From Flagellimonas algicola (GTDB lineage Bacteria; Bacteroidota; Bacteroidia; Flavobacteriales; Flavobacteriaceae): DNA of 64,000 nt. The stretch is from contig NZ_VCNI01000003.1 in assembly GCF_005937185.1 (NCBI RefSeq), positions 186,001 through 250,000 of the forward strand, in the 5' to 3' direction. Every line of letters starts with the position of its first letter. Position 1 is the stretch's first letter. Positions 41,988-51,477 of this stretch are shown here, piece by piece. A program made the position numbers and the translations under genes. The notes below the pieces were generated by a model. The model saw only the letters and a list, made by a program, of their open reading frames with translations, ran no database searches and was not told the origin of the DNA.

Positions 41988-42674
41988 CTATTCAAAACAA
42001 TCCTGGCAAGGTTTACGCCCAAAGGTATACGTCAATGTAAAACCTGTAAAGACATACCAGTCATCGCTTAAAATATTTCCGAACCTAAAAGGTTCGAAAT
42101 TCGAACCTGCAGGATTGCTGGCATCCAGATTGTCCGTAAAGGTATATCTGGCCCCAATCTCCGCTCCCAGAATCAAAAACTGATTTAAGCGATACTTAGC
42201 CCCCACCGTCATTGGAATTGCAAAACTACCTTCTTTTTGGTTAATATCCTGCACCACAAGGGCATCAAAATAATTAAAATCGTACCTAAAGTAGGTGAAA
42301 CCCGTGTAAAGATAGGGCGTAAAGGCAGGACCAAGCTTGTGAAGATTATATTCAACAAAGTTGAATTCCAAGCCAGCGGATGCTTCCAACACCGAATTGT
42401 CTATATTATAGCCCCGTTGCACGCGTGAACCTTTACTGGATTTGGAGTCATCAAAGGACATGGACCCATACAGTACACTTGCCCGCCAGGCGTATCTTTT
42501 GCTTTTGTTCCATTTGAAGATTCCGCCAAAGGCAGGGCCGGTCGGTGAAATATAATTGGTGCTCCCCACATCCCCAATGCCATTGGCTCCTCCGGCAAAC
42601 ACACCTATTTCATAGGTCTGTGCATTGACCGTGAACATACCGCTCAAAAAAATAGCAAACAAAACTATTCGCAT
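41988..42674 (-). CDS. DUF6089 family outer-membrane beta-barrel-like protein
   Basis: From the ATG at 42674 (MRIVLFAIFLSGMFTVNAQ) the protein has 228 residues with a typical signal peptide; an ATG at 42695 adds 7 residues. The mature protein is a predicted eight-strand-type barrel of alternating residues, starting EIGVFAGGANGIGDVGSTNY, which is characteristic of DUF6089. A C-terminal CQDC pair ends the protein. Function unknown. It is conserved between nadK and uppS in flavobacteria. Confidence 0.9.
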   Translation of the reverse strand: MRIVLFAIFLSGMFTVNAQTYEIGVFAGGANGIGDVGSTNYISPTGPAFGGIFKWNKSKRYAWRASVLYGSMSFDDSKSSKGSRVQRGYNIDNSVLEASAGLEFNFVEYNLHKLGPAFTPYLYTGFTYFRYDFNYFDALVVQDINQKEGSFAIPMTVGAKYRLNQFLILGAEIGARYTFTDNLDASNPAGSNFEPFRFGNILSDDWYVFTGFTLTYTFGRKPCQDCFE

Positions 42675-42786
42675 ACTATCCAGAAAATTATACATATTAG
42701 AGGTAGAGGAAGGTCAATAGAATACTGGGTTATAAACGTTCTCCCTTGTTAAACAGTTTTTGGCTTCTTTTATTGTTTTGAATGGG

Positions 42787-43668
42787 TTAATTGCGCTTAT
42801 CTTGGCCCCAAAGCAATTTGTTGCGAAGCGTCTTCAAGAAACTTTCCGATTTATATTCTATCATTTTTACGCTGAAATCTGATTTTTTTATCCTGATTTC
42901 CTTGCCGTTTGGTATACTCGCAATTCTGGAATCCAAGGAAACCAAATGGTTTTCCTCCCTACCGGACACTTTTAATCGAATTTGGGTGTCGTCCGAAATA
43001 ACCAATGGCCTTGCGTTAAGGTTATGCGGTGCAATTGGAGTAAGCACCAAAGATTTTGCTGAGGGTGCTATTACCGGCCCGCCACAACTCAAGGAATATC
43101 CGGTGGATCCCGTCGGGGTTGACACAATCAAGCCATCTGCCCAGTAAGATGTGAGATACTCCTCATTCAAATACGTTTCTACAGTAATCATCGATGTGGT
43201 ATCCTTTCGGCTTACCGTAATCTCATTCAAGGCAAAATTCAGGTCTTCAAATTCTTCCAAATCTGGTCCCACGGCCACTTCAACCAAGCTTCGTTCAACA
43301 ATGCTATATTGTCCGGCCACAAATTCTGTGACCACCTTTCTTACATCTTCTTTTTTAAAGGTGGAAAGAAAGCCCAACCGGCCCGTATTCACCCCAACGA
43401 TGGGTATTCCCAAATCCCTTATATAGGTAACAGCTCTGAGCATGGTTCCATCCCCTCCAAAACTCACAAACATATCAAAGGAGCCATCCAAGCCAGATGC
43501 TTGTGAAAATTTTCCATGTGGATATCGAGATAGACACCCATCAATCTTTTTGCAAAAGTCTTCCTCTATAAAAACGGATGCTTTGATCCCTTGAAGTTCC
43601 TCCAACAGTTCCAGTACAAAAGCCTTGTCCTGCTCTTGGAAAGTCTGACCGTAAATTGCGACCTTCAT
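42787..43668 (-). CDS. nadK: NAD kinase
   Basis: This 293-residue ATP-NAD kinase makes NADP. The GGDGT motif (71-75, SFGGDGTMLRAV) and the NE/D motif in FALNEITVSRKDTTSMI are present. The glycine-rich SYWADGLIVSTPTGSTGYSL and the conserved PIAPHNLNARPLVI complete the family pattern. It follows the CBS-domain gene by 1 base and is the second gene of the envelope operon. Confidence 0.96.
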   Translation of the reverse strand: MKVAIYGQTFQEQDKAFVLELLEELQGIKASVFIEEDFCKKIDGCLSRYPHGKFSQASGLDGSFDMFVSFGGDGTMLRAVTYIRDLGIPIVGVNTGRLGFLSTFKKEDVRKVVTEFVAGQYSIVERSLVEVAVGPDLEEFEDLNFALNEITVSRKDTTSMITVETYLNEEYLTSYWADGLIVSTPTGSTGYSLSCGGPVIAPSAKSLVLTPIAPHNLNARPLVISDDTQIRLKVSGREENHLVSLDSRIASIPNGKEIRIKKSDFSVKMIEYKSESFLKTLRNKLLWGQDKRN

Positions 43669-43669
43669 G

Positions 43670-44326
43670 CTAAACGTTAAGGTATTTCTCTAAATAATCT
43701 GACCGTTGTTTTAAATCCTCCAAGAATTGGTCATCGCTGTTGCCAAATACAATTGTATAGTTATATCGTCTAAAAGTCTGGGCCACTTCATTAAGGTTAA
43801 GGGTCCCAATCTTTAATGTAATTTGAACCACATCATTCTGTGAATCGGTAATAAAGGCTCCCAGTAAGCGGGCATTATTGCCCTCTACAATCTGGGCAAT
43901 CTCGCTGAAAGAATAATCCTTGATTCCGGTGGCTATAACCAAAATCCCTCCCGGCTCTTTAAAGAAAGGGGTATCTATAAAATCCGCAACAACATCTTCC
44001 AAATCGTAATAGCCCGTAATAACATGGTTTTCATCCAAAACTGGAAGAATATTGGCCTGGTTACGTGAAAACATTTCCAGAACATCCAACCACGAAGTTT
44101 CCTTGGTTACCGAGAACGTTTCCAAGTCCACCCTGAACTCATCAATGGTCTTGTTTGGTTCAAAGCAGGCCAGGTCATTTTCAGAAAGGGAACCAATGTA
44201 AGCCCCGTTCTCAGAAACTGCCACATGCGAAAATGTCGTCTCCTCAAAAAAACGAATCACATCCGCCAAGGTTTCTGAAACCTCAAAAACTGGAACCGTT
44301 GTTATTATTCTATTCTGGATTTGCAT
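43670..44326 (-). CDS. CBS-domain protein
   Basis: This 218-residue protein contains two CBS modules (about 10-65 and 72-135, with AVSENGAYIGSLSENDL and PVLDENHVITGYYDLEDVV) and a C-terminal ACT-like region (about 140-210, GILVIATGIKDYSFSEIAQI). The layout suggests a ligand-sensing regulator, possibly of adenine nucleotides, but the partner is unknown. It precedes nadK by 1 base on the same strand and is divergent from pdxJ. Confidence 0.88.
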   Translation of the reverse strand: MQIQNRIITTVPVFEVSETLADVIRFFEETTFSHVAVSENGAYIGSLSENDLACFEPNKTIDEFRVDLETFSVTKETSWLDVLEMFSRNQANILPVLDENHVITGYYDLEDVVADFIDTPFFKEPGGILVIATGIKDYSFSEIAQIVEGNNARLLGAFITDSQNDVVQITLKIGTLNLNEVAQTFRRYNYTIVFGNSDDQFLEDLKQRSDYLEKYLNV

Positions 44327-44384
44327 AACAATTCTATTAGGTGCAAAATACTAATTTTAAATCGCAAAAGGCGTGCCTAATTCT

Positions 44385-44392
44385 TATTTTTG
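44385..44392 (+). promoter_or_regulatory. -7 box of pdxJ
   Basis: TATTTTTG fits TAnnTTTG and lies 20 bases before the ATG at 44413. A matching -33 TTG is not evident. It supports the shorter pdxJ start. Confidence 0.4.
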
Positions 44393-44412
44393 GCATTCTA
44401 AAAAGGAAGTTC

Positions 44413-45129
44413 ATGACAAAATTGAGCGTCAATATAAATAAGTTGGCAACCTTAAGAAATTCTAGGGGCGGAAACGTCCCAAATCTCATTCAATCTGCAA
44501 AGGACATAGAGTCTTTTGGGGCACAGGGAATCACCATTCATCCCAGACCCGATGAGCGGCATATCCGTTATCAAGATGCACGCGACCTTAAGGATGTGGT
44601 AAGCACAGAATTCAACATTGAGGGAAATCCGATTCCCAAATTTGTGGATTTGGTGCTGGAGGTGAAGCCAACCCAGGTAACTCTGGTTCCTGATGCTGTT
44701 GATGCATTAACTTCCAATGCCGGCTGGGATACCATCAAACACAAGGACTTCCTTGTGGATGTGATCAAAACCTTTAAAGACCACGGAATTCGTACTTCAA
44801 TCTTTGTTGATCCAAATGAGGAGATGGTAAAAGGTGCGGCGGAAACAGGTACGGATAGAATAGAATTGTACACGGAAAGTTTTGCGCAGACATTTTCACA
44901 AGGTAAAAAAGATGAAAGCATTGCGAAATTTGTTCAAACTGCACTTGTTGCCAACGACTTGGGCCTAGGAATAAATGCAGGCCACGATTTAAGTTTGGAC
45001 AATATCCAATTTTTCCAGGAAAATATTCCCAACCTTTTGGAGGTGTCCATTGGCCATGCGCTGATTTGTGAATCCATCTACCTTGGACTTGAAAACGTGG
45101 TCAATATGTATTTACACCGATTGAAATAA
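44413..45129 (+). CDS. pdxJ: Pyridoxine 5'-phosphate synthase
   Basis: From the ATG at 44413 (MTKLSVNINKLATLRNSRGG) the protein has 238 residues; a GTG at 44341 adds a non-homologous tail and precedes the probable -7 box. PdxJ condenses aminoacetone phosphate with deoxyxylulose phosphate to form pyridoxine phosphate. Motifs include GITIHPRPDERHIRYQD, EFNIEGNP, QVTLVPD and GINAGHDLSLDNI. The active-site Glu in TDRIELYTESFAQ is present. The hydrolase gene begins within its stop codon (TAATG). Confidence 0.96.
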   Translation: MTKLSVNINKLATLRNSRGGNVPNLIQSAKDIESFGAQGITIHPRPDERHIRYQDARDLKDVVSTEFNIEGNPIPKFVDLVLEVKPTQVTLVPDAVDALTSNAGWDTIKHKDFLVDVIKTFKDHGIRTSIFVDPNEEMVKGAAETGTDRIELYTESFAQTFSQGKKDESIAKFVQTALVANDLGLGINAGHDLSLDNIQFFQENIPNLLEVSIGHALICESIYLGLENVVNMYLHRLK

Positions 45130-45899
45130 TGGAAATACTTCATTCAAAAATTATTGGAGAAGGAAAACCACTGGTCATTTTGCATGGTTTTTTGGGCATG
45201 TCAGACAACTGGAAAACATTGGGAAACCAGTATGCCCAGAATGGATTTCAAGTGCATTTGGTAGATCAACGCAACCATGGCCGGAGTTTTCATTCAGATG
45301 AGTTTGACTACGAGGTGATGAGTCAGGATGTATTTCGCTACTTGGACCAATACCAAATTGAAAAAACCAGCATCATCGGTCACTCCATGGGAGGTAAAAC
45401 CGCTATGCAAGTGGCTACTGAGCATCCCCAGCAAATTGAAAAATTGCTGGTAGCCGATATTTCCCCAAAATATTACCCCCCGCATCATCAAGCCATCGTG
45501 GATGCCTTGGTACAGTTGGATTTTGATTATATCAAATCTAGAAAAGAAGCGGATGAATCATTGGCCCAACACCTGGACGATGTAGGAATTCGTCTGTTTT
45601 TGCTAAAAAATCTACACTGGGTAGAACCCGACAAACTTGGTCTCCGGTTCAATCTGGACATCCTTAAGGATAAAATGGACGAAATAGGAGAAAACTTAGC
45701 GTCTTCCGCTGTTTTTAACGGGCCCACATTATTCCTCAGGGGTGACCGTTCGGAGTACATCCTTCCCAATGACTTTCCGGGCATTCATAGGCATTTTCCC
45801 AATGCCAACATACAAACTGTTGAAAAAGCCGGACATTGGCTCCATGCCGAGAATCCCAAACAGTTTTTTGAAAAGTCACTACATTTTTTGAATTCATAA
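45129..45899 (+). CDS. Alpha/beta hydrolase (YbfF-like esterase)
   Basis: This 256-residue protein has the alpha/beta hydrolase triad: nucleophile S86 in GHSMGGK, an Asp in FLRGDRSEYI and His in GHWLHAENP. The oxyanion HGFLGMSDNWK and VDQRNHGRS are typical of the YbfF/ABHD11 branch, which cleaves short-chain acyl esters. Its ATG overlaps the pdxJ stop by one base, indicating translational coupling. No specific substrate is indicated. Confidence 0.92.
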   Translation: MEILHSKIIGEGKPLVILHGFLGMSDNWKTLGNQYAQNGFQVHLVDQRNHGRSFHSDEFDYEVMSQDVFRYLDQYQIEKTSIIGHSMGGKTAMQVATEHPQQIEKLLVADISPKYYPPHHQAIVDALVQLDFDYIKSRKEADESLAQHLDDVGIRLFLLKNLHWVEPDKLGLRFNLDILKDKMDEIGENLASSAVFNGPTLFLRGDRSEYILPNDFPGIHRHFPNANIQTVEKAGHWLHAENPKQFFEKSLHFLNS

Positions 45900-45914
45900 A
45901 ATTTACCGCATTTT

Positions 45915-45930
45915 ATTATGCATGCATAAT
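45915..45930. promoter_or_regulatory. Palindrome ATTATGCATGCATAAT upstream of the SGNH lipoprotein
   Basis: A 16-bp perfect palindrome is identical to the core of the 28-bp palindrome before etfB (2446-2473). It ends 39 bases before the -7 box at 45970, that is, upstream of -33, where an activator would bind. Finding it at two loci in one 64-kb window suggests a regulon. Confidence 0.6.
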
Positions 45931-45946
45931 TTTTTTGCCCATTTTA

Positions 45947-45977
45947 TTGTCTGGATAACAATTTTGATCTAGATTTG
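45947..45977 (+). promoter_or_regulatory. Promoter of the SGNH lipoprotein gene
   Basis: TTG at 45947-45949 and TAGATTTG at 45970-45977 are 20 bases apart, a standard flavobacterial -33/-7 arrangement. The leader to the ATG at 46031 is about 50 bases. Confidence 0.55.
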
Positions 45978-46030
45978 GTACTATTGGATTAACCCCTTGT
46001 TAACATAAACTAACTCTAACAGATAATAAG

Positions 46031-47533
46031 ATGAAAAAGTTTTATGCCCTAATGCTCCCTCTTCTAGGGTTAATGATTGCATGTGAAGATGATGAGGCAC
46101 CAGTTGCCATGGATCCAGACCCAACACCGATAGAATACACATCCGGTTCTGCAGATTTTAGCAACTATGTGGCCGTGGGTAATTCCCTTACTGCTGGTTT
46201 TTCAGATAATGCGCTCTTTGAATCAGGGCAGGCAGCCTCTTTCCCCAATATGTTGGCCACCCAATTTGCTCTGGCCGGAGGAGGTAACTTCAATATTCCA
46301 TTTATGGCAGATGATTTAGGCGGAGCTACTTTAGGCGGAAATCCTATACTTGGCAACCGATTAATTCTTTTGTTTACTCCAGATGGTCCTGCTCCAACTG
46401 AAAAGAGTGGAACGGGAACTACAGAAATTTCCACCAAACTTTCAGGTTCATTCAACAATATGGGTGTGCCCGGTTCCAAGAGTTATGAACTGTTGGCCCC
46501 AGGATATGGAAGTGTAACCGGTGTGGCCTTAGGAACAGCCAATCCCTATTTCGCACGTTTTTCCTCTGCAGAAGATGCCACGGTGATTGGAGATGCTGCG
46601 GCCCAAGCTGCTACTTTTTTCTCAGTATGGACAGGAGCCAATGATATTCTATTGTATGCCACCAATGGCGGGTCAGGAACTGACCAAACCGGTAATTTCG
46701 ACCCAACTAGTTATGAAAGAAATGATATCACTGACCCCAATGTATTTGCAAATGCATTAAATGGTATTTTAACTACCATGACGGCTGGTGGAGCGGATGG
46801 GGTTATTGCCAATATTCCAGATGTCAGGGATTTGCCTTACTTCACCACAGTTCCACATAATCCAGTACCCTTGGATGAAGCCACAGCGGCACTCTTAAAT
46901 GGAGCTTACGCAGCATATAATGGTGGGCTATTGCTCGCACAAAGTTTTAACTTGATTACCGCCGATGAAGTTGCTAAAAGAACAATCTCCTTTGCAGCGG
47001 GAGATACGAATGCAGTTGTTCTAATTGACGAAGACCTAACTGATTTAACTATGACGGTGGATCCTGCCTTAATCAACATGAGGCAAGCAACCGCTGAGGA
47101 TTTGCTGATTTTACCCTCAAGTTCTTTTATTGGGACTTTGGCAAACGAAGTGGATCCAACCTCCATCAATGGGGTTGCCATCCCTTTGGCGGACAATTGG
47201 GTACTAACCCCTGAAGAACAAGCCGCTGTTGAAACCGCACTGGCTGCCTATAACGCCACTATTGCCGCTTTGGCCACCCAGTATGACTTGGGACTTGTAG
47301 ATATGAACGCCAAATTGACTGAATTAAGAGAAACCGGTTTTCCACAATCGGATGGTAGCGTGGTGACCAATGTTTTTGCCACGGGCGGTGGTTTCTCTCT
47401 AGATGGAGTGCATCCGGCTCCTAGAGGTTACGCCATTGTTGCCAACGCCTTTTTGGAAGTCATCAATGCCAAATTTGGTTCAGACCTTCCACCTGTGGAG
47501 CCTCTAAATTTTACAGGACTCTATATTGACTAA
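46031..47533 (+). CDS. SGNH-hydrolase lipoprotein
   Basis: This 500-residue lipoprotein (MKKFYALMLPLLGLMIAC, lipidated C18) has the SGNH blocks: block I AVGNSLTAGFSDN with nucleophile S52, block III TGANDILLYA, and block V D458-G-V-H461-P. In Bacteroidota similar proteins are often encoded beside FadL-type outer-membrane fatty-acid channels and are thought to release acyl groups from lipids; that channel is not present here. The shared palindrome with etfB fits a lipid-degradation role. It ends at a terminator (47565-47590). Confidence 0.88.
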   Translation: MKKFYALMLPLLGLMIACEDDEAPVAMDPDPTPIEYTSGSADFSNYVAVGNSLTAGFSDNALFESGQAASFPNMLATQFALAGGGNFNIPFMADDLGGATLGGNPILGNRLILLFTPDGPAPTEKSGTGTTEISTKLSGSFNNMGVPGSKSYELLAPGYGSVTGVALGTANPYFARFSSAEDATVIGDAAAQAATFFSVWTGANDILLYATNGGSGTDQTGNFDPTSYERNDITDPNVFANALNGILTTMTAGGADGVIANIPDVRDLPYFTTVPHNPVPLDEATAALLNGAYAAYNGGLLLAQSFNLITADEVAKRTISFAAGDTNAVVLIDEDLTDLTMTVDPALINMRQATAEDLLILPSSSFIGTLANEVDPTSINGVAIPLADNWVLTPEEQAAVETALAAYNATIAALATQYDLGLVDMNAKLTELRETGFPQSDGSVVTNVFATGGGFSLDGVHPAPRGYAIVANAFLEVINAKFGSDLPPVEPLNFTGLYID

Positions 47534-47564
47534 TTGAACAACACTTAATTTCATTATATTAAGG

Positions 47565-47590
47565 GCACCGTTTTATACGGTGCTTTTTTT
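47565..47590 (+). terminator. Terminator after the SGNH lipoprotein gene
   Basis: GCACCGT (47565-47571) pairs with ACGGTGC (47577-47583) around a 5-base loop and is followed by seven Ts. Confidence 0.85.
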
Positions 47591-47610
47591 ATGTTCAAAA
47601 TCCAATCTTC

Positions 47611-47955
47611 ATGAAACTGATTATAAGACTTCTTTTGAACGCCTTGGCAGTAATAATTCTTAGTTATGTGCTACCAGGGGTGGACGTGGATACCTATCAA
47701 ACTGCCATAATTGTGGCCCTCGTGATTAGTGTTCTCAATATATTGGTCAAACCCATTTTAATCATTCTCACCCTACCAATAACCATTTTGACATTAGGTC
47801 TCTTTCTGCTGGTCATCAATGCCATCATCATTTTGACGGCCGCACATTTTATTTCAGGTTTTCAAGTTTCAGGTGTTTTATGGGCCATTATTTTCAGCCT
47901 TTTGCTTTCCTTTTTGCAGTCCATTCTACATTCCGTATTAAAGGAAGACAAATAG
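47611..47955 (+). CDS. Phage holin family (PF04020-type) membrane protein
   Basis: This 114-residue protein has four hydrophobic segments and begins MKLIIRLLLNALAVIILSYV. The motif VISVLNILVKPILIILTLPI is the hallmark of the family also known as YvlD-like. Despite the name, it is a chromosomal membrane protein of unknown function in most bacteria. No phage genes are near. It lies just after the terminator of the SGNH lipoprotein gene. Confidence 0.87.
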   Translation: MKLIIRLLLNALAVIILSYVLPGVDVDTYQTAIIVALVISVLNILVKPILIILTLPITILTLGLFLLVINAIIILTAAHFISGFQVSGVLWAIIFSLLLSFLQSILHSVLKEDK

Positions 47956-47990
47956 AAAAGATTTCGTTTGAAATTCAACACTTTAAAAAG

Positions 47991-48021
47991 TTGTTCCACT
48001 GATTAAAATGCCTTACTTTTG
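47991..48021 (+). promoter_or_regulatory. Promoter of tig
   Basis: TTG at 47991-47993 and TACTTTTG at 48014-48021 are 20 bases apart, a good match to the TTG/TAnnTTTG flavobacterial promoter. The tig ATG is at 48056, giving a leader of about 30 bases. Confidence 0.6.
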
Positions 48022-48055
48022 CCACCCATTTTTGAATAGCAAATTAAGGTAGGAG

Positions 48056-49378
48056 ATGAATATCACAAAAGAGCAGATCGATGAGCTAAACGCGGTGGTC
48101 AAAGTTGCTATCAGCAAGGATGATTACCAACCAAAGGTTGATGAAATCCTCAAGGACTACAGAAAACAAGCTAATATCCCTGGTTTTCGAAAAGGGCAGG
48201 TTCCCATGGGCCTTATCAAAAAACAATACGGTAAAGCGGTCTTAGTTGATGAGGTGAATAAATTGCTTCAGGACAACCTCAATAAATATCTCACAGAAGA
48301 AAAATTAGATGTGTTGGGGAATCCCCTACCCAAGCAACAAGATGATTTTGATTGGGACAATGAAAATCTTGACTTTGAATTTGAATTGGGTCTTGCCCCA
48401 AGTTTCGAAGTAAAGGTGAAAACCAAAAAAGCCATAACTCAATACAAAATTGTCGCTGACAAGAAAATGATCGATGAACAAGTAGATCGTATTCAAAAGC
48501 AATATGGAAAATTGGTTTCCAAAACAGAAGTTGGTAAAAAGGATGAGATCATTGGTACTTTTGTAAACGAAGCCGAGGAAATTGAACACAAGACTACCAT
48601 TGAGCTTGATAAAATAAAAAGTAAAAAGGCTGTTGATGCCCTTGTTGGACAGAAGGTTGGCGAAAGCACTGCGCTTAAGACCAAAGGATTGTTCAAGGAA
48701 GACTACTTGCTATCAAGTGCCTTGGGAATTGACCGTGAAAAGGCCGAAAAACTGAACATCGAGGTTACGTTCACTATTGAGGAAATCAATGAACGTGAGC
48801 CTGCTGTGCTGGACCAAGAGTTGTTTGATAAATTGTTCGGCAAGGACAATGTAAAATCTGAAAAAGAACTTCGTGAGCGTATCAAAGAAGATTCTGAAAA
48901 GCAATTTGAGCAGCAGTCCGATCAAAAATTATTGAACGACGTCACAGAAAAGCTGATTGAGGACACCAAATTTGAACTTCCTTCAGAATTCCTTAAAAAG
49001 TGGATTCAGGTAAGTGGCGAAAACCCATTGACAGATGATGAAGCCAGTGAGGAATTTGAAAAGTCTGAAAAAGGTCTTCGTTATCAATTGATCGAAGGAA
49101 AGATCATTAAGGAAAATGATCTTCAAGTACAGTTTGATGAGTTGAAGGAGTTTGCCAAAGGATTCATCAAATCCCAAATGGCTCAATACGGTCATTTGGA
49201 TCCACAAGAAGAGGAATTGGAAAATGTGGCCAACAGGGTTATGAGCAATCAGGATGAGGTAAAAAGGCTCTCCGAACAGTTGATGAGCCAAAAACTTTTG
49301 AATCTCTTTAAGGAAAAAGCTAACCTTAAGGTTAAAGAAGTTACCTATGAGGACTTTGTCAAGGAAGCCTATAGCTAG
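48056..49378 (+). CDS. tig: Trigger factor
   Basis: This 440-residue chaperone binds the ribosome at the peptide exit. The ribosome-docking signature is GFRKGQVP (43-50). The N-terminal domain is followed by a middle region (about 150-235) that aligns poorly with a classical FKBP prolyl isomerase domain, as is usual in Bacteroidota. The helical substrate-binding C-terminal domain follows (QKLLNDVTEKLIEDTKFELP with LPSEFLKKWI). It has its own promoter and a terminator at 49411-49446, and precedes clpP and clpX, a common order in bacteria. Confidence 0.94.
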   Translation: MNITKEQIDELNAVVKVAISKDDYQPKVDEILKDYRKQANIPGFRKGQVPMGLIKKQYGKAVLVDEVNKLLQDNLNKYLTEEKLDVLGNPLPKQQDDFDWDNENLDFEFELGLAPSFEVKVKTKKAITQYKIVADKKMIDEQVDRIQKQYGKLVSKTEVGKKDEIIGTFVNEAEEIEHKTTIELDKIKSKKAVDALVGQKVGESTALKTKGLFKEDYLLSSALGIDREKAEKLNIEVTFTIEEINEREPAVLDQELFDKLFGKDNVKSEKELRERIKEDSEKQFEQQSDQKLLNDVTEKLIEDTKFELPSEFLKKWIQVSGENPLTDDEASEEFEKSEKGLRYQLIEGKIIKENDLQVQFDELKEFAKGFIKSQMAQYGHLDPQEEELENVANRVMSNQDEVKRLSEQLMSQKLLNLFKEKANLKVKEVTYEDFVKEAYS

Positions 49379-49410
49379 GATTCGGCTAAAAGAAAAATAA
49401 GTATCTTTAC

Positions 49411-49446
49411 GGTGCCGGAAAGTTAATTTTTCGGCACCTTTTTTTT
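49411..49446 (+). terminator. Terminator after tig
   Basis: GGTGCCGGAAA (49411-49421) pairs with TTTTCGGCACC (49428-49438) apart from a small mismatch near the loop. Eight Ts follow. It separates tig from clpP. Confidence 0.88.
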
Positions 49447-49468
49447 AAGCAAAATCGAAAGAAATCCT

Positions 49469-50149
49469 ATGGATTACGGAAAAGAATTCAAAAAATACGC
49501 CACCCAACACCACGGGATAAACAGCATGTACTATGACAAGATCATGAGCAGCATGTATCCAGTGAACATGACCCCCAATATCATCGAAGAAAGACAATTG
49601 AATGCCATTGCAATGGACGTTTTCTCTCGTTTGATGATGGATCGCATTATCTTTTTGGGTACAGGAATCAATGATCAGGTGGCCAATATAGTCCAAGCGC
49701 AGTTGCTCTTTTTGGAAAGCGCAGATGCCGTCAAGGACATTCAAATTTATATCAACTCGCCTGGCGGTAGTGTTTATGCCGGTTTGGGCATCTACGATAC
49801 CATGCAGTTCATCAAACCCGATGTGGCCACTATTTGCACCGGGATTGCCGCTTCCATGGCCGCTGTATTGCTATGTGCTGGACACGAAGGCAAGCGTAGC
49901 GGATTGACCCACTCTCGCGTTATGATCCACCAACCCATGGGTGGAGCCCAAGGACAGGCCAGCGATATTGAAATTACTGCAAGGGAAATATTAAAGCTAA
50001 AAGAAGAGCTATATCATGTCATTGCCAAACACTCCGGCCAAAAATTTGATAAAGTAAGCGAAGACAGTGATCGAGATTACTGGATGAAGGCAGAGGAGGC
50101 CAAAAAATATGGTATGATTGATGAAATTTTAGTAAGGGATAAGTCCTAA
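49469..50149 (+). CDS. clpP: ATP-dependent Clp protease proteolytic subunit
   Basis: This 226-residue serine peptidase forms the tetradecameric ClpP barrel. The catalytic S129 lies in CTGIAASMAAVLL and H154 in RVMIHQPMGGAQGQ, with an Asp in SEDSDRDYWM. The INSPGGSVYAGLGIYDT oxyanion region is intact. The N-terminus is about 25 residues longer than in E. coli, normal for Bacteroidota. clpX follows 92 bases downstream. Confidence 0.97.
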   Translation: MDYGKEFKKYATQHHGINSMYYDKIMSSMYPVNMTPNIIEERQLNAIAMDVFSRLMMDRIIFLGTGINDQVANIVQAQLLFLESADAVKDIQIYINSPGGSVYAGLGIYDTMQFIKPDVATICTGIAASMAAVLLCAGHEGKRSGLTHSRVMIHQPMGGAQGQASDIEITAREILKLKEELYHVIAKHSGQKFDKVSEDSDRDYWMKAEEAKKYGMIDEILVRDKS

Positions 50150-50241
50150 AACCGAACAAAACGGTTAAAAACAGGCGTTTGGCACAAACCAAATCGAGTT
50201 TTTTTCCGTTATTGTGGTTGAACTTTATGAGTTAGTCTTAT

Positions 50242-51477
50242 ATGGCAAAGGAAAATTTGGAATGTTCATTTTGTGGGAGAAAGAAGCCGGAGACCAATCT
50301 TTTGATCGCCGGGCTGGATGCACATATATGTGATAGATGTATTGAACAGGCCCATAGTATTGTAGCGGAAGAGTCCAAACAATCCAAGAATCAAGACCTA
50401 TCTTCAGAATTGGTTTTGAAAAAACCTATGGAAATCCGTGATTTTCTAGACACTTTTGTGATAGGGCAAGAACGCACCAAAAAAGTGATGTCCGTTGCCG
50501 TTTACAACCATTATAAAAGATTGCTGCAGCCCAAGGGCAAAGAAGAAGATGTAGAGATCCAAAAGAGTAATATCGTTATGGTAGGGCAAACCGGAACTGG
50601 TAAAACCCTGATTGCCAAAACCATTGCAAGAATGCTCAATGTTCCATTGGCCATTGTTGATGCTACCGTCCTTACCGAAGCAGGGTATGTTGGAGAAGAT
50701 GTGGAGAGTATACTCACCCGTTTGCTTCAAGCCGCCGATTATAATTTGGAGAAAGCTGAGAGAGGGATCGTCTTCATTGATGAAATTGACAAAATAGCAC
50801 GTAAAAGCGACAATCCATCCATAACCCGTGATGTTTCCGGAGAAGGCGTGCAACAAGGACTTTTGAAATTATTGGAAGGTACCGTAGTCAACGTTCCACC
50901 AAAGGGTGGGCGTAAGCACCCGGACCAAAAGTTCATTGAAGTAAATACTGAAAACATCCTTTTTGTGGCCGGTGGGGCCTTTGACGGCATTGAAAGAATC
51001 ATTACCAAACGTTTGAACATGCAGGCCGTTGGGTATAGTGCTTCCAAAGCAGAAGATCGATTGGATAACGAAAACATATTGCAATACATCATTCCAAAGG
51101 ACTTAAAGGAATTTGGTTTGATTCCAGAAATCATTGGTAGACTCCCTGTATTGACTCATATGAATCCGTTGGATTCCAAAACATTGCGAGCAATTCTTAC
51201 CGAACCCAAGAATGCAATCATAAAACAATATGAGAAGCTTTTTTCCATGGATGGAATCACATTCAGCATCACCGAACAAGCACTTTCTTATATAGTAGAA
51301 AAGGCAGTGGAATACAAATTGGGTGCGCGTGGACTTCGTTCCTTATGTGAGGCCGTGTTTACCGATGCCATGTTTGAAATGCCAAGTACCGAAGAAAAGG
51401 AATTCAAGGTCACCAAGGCTTATGCCGAGGAAAAATTGTCCCACGAAACCATCAAAAAGTTAAAGGCAGTTTCTTAG
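50242..51477 (+). CDS. clpX: ATP-dependent Clp protease ATP-binding subunit ClpX
   Basis: This 411-residue AAA+ unfoldase has an N-terminal zinc-binding domain (C8, C11, C30, C33), Walker A GQTGTGKT (115-122), Walker B with [10 protein letters not shown], and the substrate-pore and ClpP-docking segments. The sensor-2 region [14 protein letters not shown] is intact. It unfolds proteins for ClpP, encoded directly upstream. Its stop codon overlaps that of the convergent gene at 51474. Confidence 0.97.
   Translation: MAKENLECSFCGRKKPETNLLIAGLDAHICDRCIEQAHSIVAEESKQSKNQDLSSELVLKKPMEIRDFLDTFVIGQERTKKVMSVAVYNHYKRLLQPKGKEEDVEIQKSNIVMVGQTGTGKTLIAKTIARMLNVPLAIVDATVLTEAGYVGEDVESILTRLLQAADYNLEKAERGIVFIDEIDKIARKSDNPSITRDVSGEGVQQGLLKLLEGTVVNVPPKGGRKHPDQKFIEVNTENILFVAGGAFDGIERIITKRLNMQAVGYSASKAEDRLDNENILQYIIPKDLKEFGLIPEIIGRLPVLTHMNPLDSKTLRAILTEPKNAIIKQYEKLFSMDGITFSITEQALSYIVEKAVEYKLGARGLRSLCEAVFTDAMFEMPSTEEKEFKVTKAYAEEKLSHETIKKLKAVS

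Noticed and set aside
47611-47955. Possible prophage, from the holin-family name
   Set aside because: The family is a common chromosomal membrane protein; no capsid, tail, integrase or lysis genes are present.
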